From Diphasiastrum complanatum (lineage: Eukaryota > Streptophyta > Lycopodiopsida > Lycopodiales > Lycopodiaceae): a stretch of DNA of 64,000 nt. This document shows, piece after piece, positions 60,401 to 64,000 of the stretch. The notes under the pieces were generated by a model. It worked only from the letters and a program-made list of their open reading frames with translations. It did not search any database and was not told the DNA's origin. Location of the stretch: NCBI GenBank assembly GCA_029204225.1, contig CM055096.1, forward strand, positions 4,810,643-4,874,642. The letters are read 5' to 3'. The position numbers and the translations under genes are program-made. Position 1 is the first letter of the stretch; the number at the start of each line of letters is the position of its first letter.

Positions 60401-63000
60401 GAATTATCTAAGCATTGGGAAGAGACTCTGGTCAATTGAGTCGTGACGAGCGTTATCGTTTTAGGTACCTTGTAAAGGCAGTCGTGAATAAAACGCTTTT
60501 TTAAAGTTCCTAAGTTTGGGCAAATCACAGTCGACGATCTTGTTCGCCGCACCTGATCAAGAGGCTCCTTGATGATACTAGGAAATTTTTGGTTTACTTT
60601 TGCCGTTGTGACATCTTTAGTTGATGTATCCACAAGAAGTTCTCGAAGTAGAAATTGCTGCTCTTGTTTATTATGTAGAAGTTTATGAAGTGGCTGAGGT
60701 TCTGATTGCTTCCTTAGCTGGAAGTCACTATCCTCGGTAATTGTGCCCGTACTAGAGAGCTTTTCTTTTAGTGTTTCGATTTTAACATCTTTTGTTAATC
60801 TATCCTCAAGAAGTTCTCGAAGTATACATTGCTGCTCTTGTTGATGATGCAAAAGTTTATGAAGTGGTTGAGGCTCCGATTGCTTCCTTTGCTGCAAGGT
60901 TCTATCCTCCTTAGTTGTACCTGTACTGTCTGGAAGGAATTCAAGACCCATAAGACGGGCCACTAGGCTTGGTTTCCGTTGAGTAGTCTTAATTCCATTC
61001 TCAGGAGTGTCTTCTGGATGCGTTTTTACAAGGTCCAAAGGCGCGGTGCATTGGTCCTCCGAATTGGAAAAAGCTTCATAATGTGCACTAGCAATCTGCG
61101 ACACGACAGCGTTAAGACATTGATAAAAGTACGGTGCTTAAGAAAAACTTAAAGATATGAATACAACATATGATCGGCTCCAGAATGCCAGTGAGAAGTT
61201 AATGCCATGAAGTTGATCTTTTATTCGTGGAATTAGCCGATTGCTTGCTGACTTCATACATTTTTGCAAGGTATCCTGATACAAAGCAACATTCTAAAGT
61301 TACTATAGAAATGGTGGAAACTAGGCCCTTTCGATAAAAGTTTGTCGGGCTTTGTTTTCCAGTCATCATGCTTGAAAGAAATGTAGTACACTCTATATCC
61401 GTTGGGTTCGGGGTACAGAATGCTGAATGCTGCCTGTTGGCTCACTAATTACGGACTCCATTTCCGGAAGAGATATATCTTCAAGTTCTATTGGAGATCT
61501 GGCCTATGTAGAGTTTGAACTTTCTACAACTTCTTCATAATACATTTCTTAAGTAAATGAGAGAAATGCCAGTACACTTTTCATTTTTTTGAAATTTATC
61601 AAGTTCATGGCCTTCAACGGATTCCATAAAATTTTGTTTTAAGTTTTTAGGGATGTAGTTTTATACTGAACAAGTGCTATATCAAAATAGTAGCAGAGGA
61701 TGGAATCAATTGTGGTGTTGTAGAGCCCAAGTTTTAAATTCGTTCACTTTAAAAAAGAACCGGAAAAGCATTTATTCCTCGTTGCTGGAACATAGATATG
61801 GCAGTCAAACATATTCGGATTGTTTTTCTTGACATGTCCTATCATTTTTAATTTTTTTTTATATAAGTTCTCCAGATAGATTCCAATTATTGCGACATTA
61901 CAAAATTACAGCAAGTACATCTGTACATGGAAATCATCTACACGATTGAAGTCCTCGGTAATGTGTTTTTCTAGGATTATGGCAAAATTTTTACAAAGCA
62001 ATCAAAACGTTGCTGCCAAATGGTCTGTAGAATATCAAAATACAGTCCTGTATATGTAGACTAGTTTACAGAAACACTCACGTAATCTTGATTCTGTAGA
62101 CAGTTGACAAGAACAATCAATTCCCTTTGTGTACACACTACAACAATCTACTGTTATATGTGACTGTGCAGAGTAACAAGGTGCAAATTAGAACCATCAT
62201 AAACACAGATCAATAATAAGTTTGTTCTCAAATGTTCTACGTTTGCATTACTTGGTGATTATCTTGTTATTGTGTAAAGTGTTATAGATTGCTACCATTT
62301 GGACTACTGCAGCTATCTCATTCCTCACATTAATCACAGTCAGAGAGCAAACTAGCCAAGAAGCTTACCACGCCCCACGTAAAGAGTAAGTTTTCAGTAG
62401 GTGAGAAGATTTAGTAGTTTGATAAGAGTCAAAGTAGATACTGATGTCAACAAGCATTGGCTAGGAAAACAATGGAATATTATATGTCTGTCTATATATA
62501 TACAATGGAATACATATATGTATATGCTTGGCACCAACATCAAAACTAAACTTATGTGCATTTTGTCTAAAAACACAAAATAAGATTCTAGGAAGCACTC
62601 CCATGATCGACTACGAAAATGTTTTGCATGTTCAAGCTTGTGAAAGACATTTGAGGGTGCCACAACGATATCAGGCCGAATGCCCTGCTGACGTGATATC
62701 TGGGGATGTTTGCAAACTTGAATAGATCTAACTACAGAGCTTTACAACGTCATGATTGGCAATGAACTGGACTACTTGGGTATCAATAGGAAATCAAAAA
62801 AATTGATTCTGAAGCTTTTTAATCAAATATATAAGCATGTTGGCAAAGAATAGCAGTTCCATTAAATTTATAAGGATAAAAATGAAAAGTACGGTTCCTT
62901 TGCTTTGAGACAAGAGGTTAAAATTAACATGAAACAAAGCTTACCAACAAAGCTTTCTCCATCTGCAGGTTTTCTCTTTCAGATTCTAATTCGAGTTGTT
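57499..63000 (-). CDS. TRM/LONGIFOLIA-like protein (DUF4378 family), 5' end missing
   Basis: Exons: 63000-62945 (56 bp), 61095-58705 (2391 bp), 58543-58318 (226 bp), 58160-57499 (stop TGA 57499-57501). All junctions are GT-AG and all phases agree. Plant TON1-recruiting-motif proteins bring TON1-PP2A complexes to the cortical microtubule array, controlling cell elongation and division-plane placement. Visible family marks: KPSLVARLMGLEFLPDS (60975-60925), the basic Ser-rich middle, QPSPVSVLNLAFHDE in the third listed exon, and a C-terminal DUF4378-like tail ending GRWMNFRLEMVKIGLEIE and LLLELLNDL. The open frame from 61104 begins at GTG inside the intron acceptor and is not a real start. The 56-bp exon encodes EQLELESERENLQMEKALL. 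The true N-terminus must lie upstream, beyond what I can identify. A 58-residue internal duplication follows the VARLMGLE motif. No lesions seen. Confidence 0.85.
60580..60927 (-). repeat. Two-copy 174-bp in-frame duplication inside the TRM-like gene
   Basis: Residues 60-117 and 118-175 (counted from 61104) are related: each starts STGT and carries RKQSEPQPLHKLLH, EQQ.xLRELL and TKDV. The period is 58 codons. Both copies stay open and conservatively changed, so the duplication looks maintained as protein. Confidence 0.9.
61096..62944 (-). other. Large intron of the TRM-like gene
   Basis: Begins GTAAGC (62944) and ends GTCGCAG (61096). At 1849 bp it is the largest of the gene. The frame at 62528-62725 on the plus strand has somewhat higher GC than its surroundings but no domain, so it is not called as a gene. 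Confidence 0.7.
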
Positions 63001-64000
63001 CTGCAGTTAGTAGACAACAATCATGCATGTTAGGAGCTCAGAAAAGATTCAATTTTTCATACATGTGTACTCTGAATATATTATGACCATGACGTCTATT
63101 TCAAGCATTTAAAGTGATTATACATAGCCTATTATCAAAAAATTTGTAACAATCGAGCAAACTACTGGAGATTTATTGATTTACCTAGTATTACAGCTTT
63201 TAAGAAGCGTCTTAAGTACGCTAGTTTCTACGCTTTGGTAGACATCGACAAAGTTTCTGAGTGCATTTCTATAGATCTCAAAATAACACCTAATCAGAGC
63301 AGAAGCGACACTAAATACTCAAATGAAATGTAAAACTGAAGCTATCGCAAAGGTAGCATTATCCCCCCTCTGAGCAAACTAATAAATGAGCGATTCTGGA
63401 ACTGGAGGCAGATAATTTGGAAAAACACAAAGTTAGTTTTCTTAAATGGAGATTGTCGACTATGTATGTATCTTCATCACCGTAAATCTGAATGATTTTA
63501 CTTTCTTTCCAAAAAATTTCCCCCAGTCCCGGAGGTATATGCAGACTTCAAATTTAACAGTTCGTTTGTATCTGCAGCTGTGATGTAATTGGACTGTAGA
63601 TTCACTTTATACAAACACTTAGGAATAGTTAGAATGTAAAGTAAAAATTAAAAGACAAACTAGTTACAATAAATTACAAGAAAGCTGGCATTAGTTAGAA
63701 TATTGAAGCAATAATCAAAAGACAAGTTAGCTACAATAGTTTAGATGAAAGTTCATAGCTATTAGGTGTGGATATATCCACTATCCACTATTTCAGGATT
63801 GGTTAGGAAGTACGATAAAATAAAAGGAGCTGCAGAAGGCAGCCAGAGGTAGAGAGGAAGTTTCAAAGAGCTTTTGTAAGAGTAAAGATTCCCTTTCTTC
63901 ATAGACATAGCTAGATAGATAGGAGCAGACTCTGCAACGTATACAGGCCGCCCACTGTCTATATTCATAACAGCATTATGATACTGTTATCATTATGTTT
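63001..64000. other. Upstream part of the TRM-like gene, exons not resolved
   Basis: The intron before the 56-bp exon ends CTGCAG at 63001-63006. No exon with the conserved N-terminal start of the family could be recognised up to the window edge. Short repeated words (GTTAGAATGTAAAGTAAAAAT, then AGACAAACTAG / AGACAAGTTAG) lie at 63628-63735. Confidence 0.45.

Noticed and set aside
61104-61445. Start of the TRM-like protein at 61104 or an exon at 61254-61445
   Set aside because: 61104 is GTG within an intron end. The 61254-61445 frame has no family similarity and is not flanked by usable splice sites in the right phase.
62528-62725. Plus-strand gene inside the TRM-like intron
   Set aside because: Its second half has coding-like composition but no recognisable family, and no exon partners on either strand.

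Overview
The window looks like nuclear DNA of a land plant with a large, repeat-filled genome. A plant-type extracellular glyoxal/galactose oxidase gene sits at the left end. A TRM/LONGIFOLIA-type gene with short GT-AG introns sits at the right end. The 50 kb between them is an AT-rich graveyard of LTR retrotransposons (Ty1/copia and Ty3/gypsy), CACTA (En/Spm) transposons, a LINE, a MITE and long CT microsatellites. The LINE reverse transcriptase carries motifs I do not associate with the usual angiosperm L1 elements, which weakly favours a non-flowering lineage such as a fern, lycophyte or gymnosperm. The species cannot be fixed from the sequence.

Layout. 1-5.2 kb: oxidase gene (1086-2704) whose signal peptide and mature enzyme lie in different frames because one base seems to be missing, then duplicated poly(A)-signal segments. 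5.2-10.2 kb: a complete-ended minus-strand copia element (5-bp target duplication, PBS and PPT intact) whose interior is a mosaic of CACTA, gypsy and other repeat pieces. 10.2-19.8 kb: tandem repeats, an LTR plus primer site with a non-coding interior, a copia 3' end joined to a gypsy integrase tail, and another minus-strand LTR/primer site. 20-23 kb: decayed, unrecognised plus-strand reading frames. 24-28.6 kb: two CACTA elements in series, the second an internally deleted derivative that cuts off the first. 29-31.3 kb: microsatellites and a copia 3' end with LTR. 31.5-32.3 kb: an intact two-exon minus-strand gene of unknown function. 35-38.5 kb: gypsy gag cut off inside its protease. 38.6-41.3 kb: a multi-exon minus-strand gene with motifs of a permuted class-I aminomethyltransferase, the most unusual item here. 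42-46 kb: copia RNase H tail, dispersed repeat, LINE, long CT array. 46-47.4 kb: hairpin-rich repeats. 47.8-55.7 kb: copia and gypsy pieces, one copia gag carrying a 376-bp MITE. 57.5-63 kb: the TRM-like gene.

Functionally, only the oxidase and the TRM-like gene are ordinary host genes. They are unrelated and face each other across the repeat block. The 31.5 kb and 38.6 kb genes are spliced, largely intact and unidentified, and could be host genes or cargo of transposons. Nearly every other reading frame is transposon wreckage or a microsatellite artefact.
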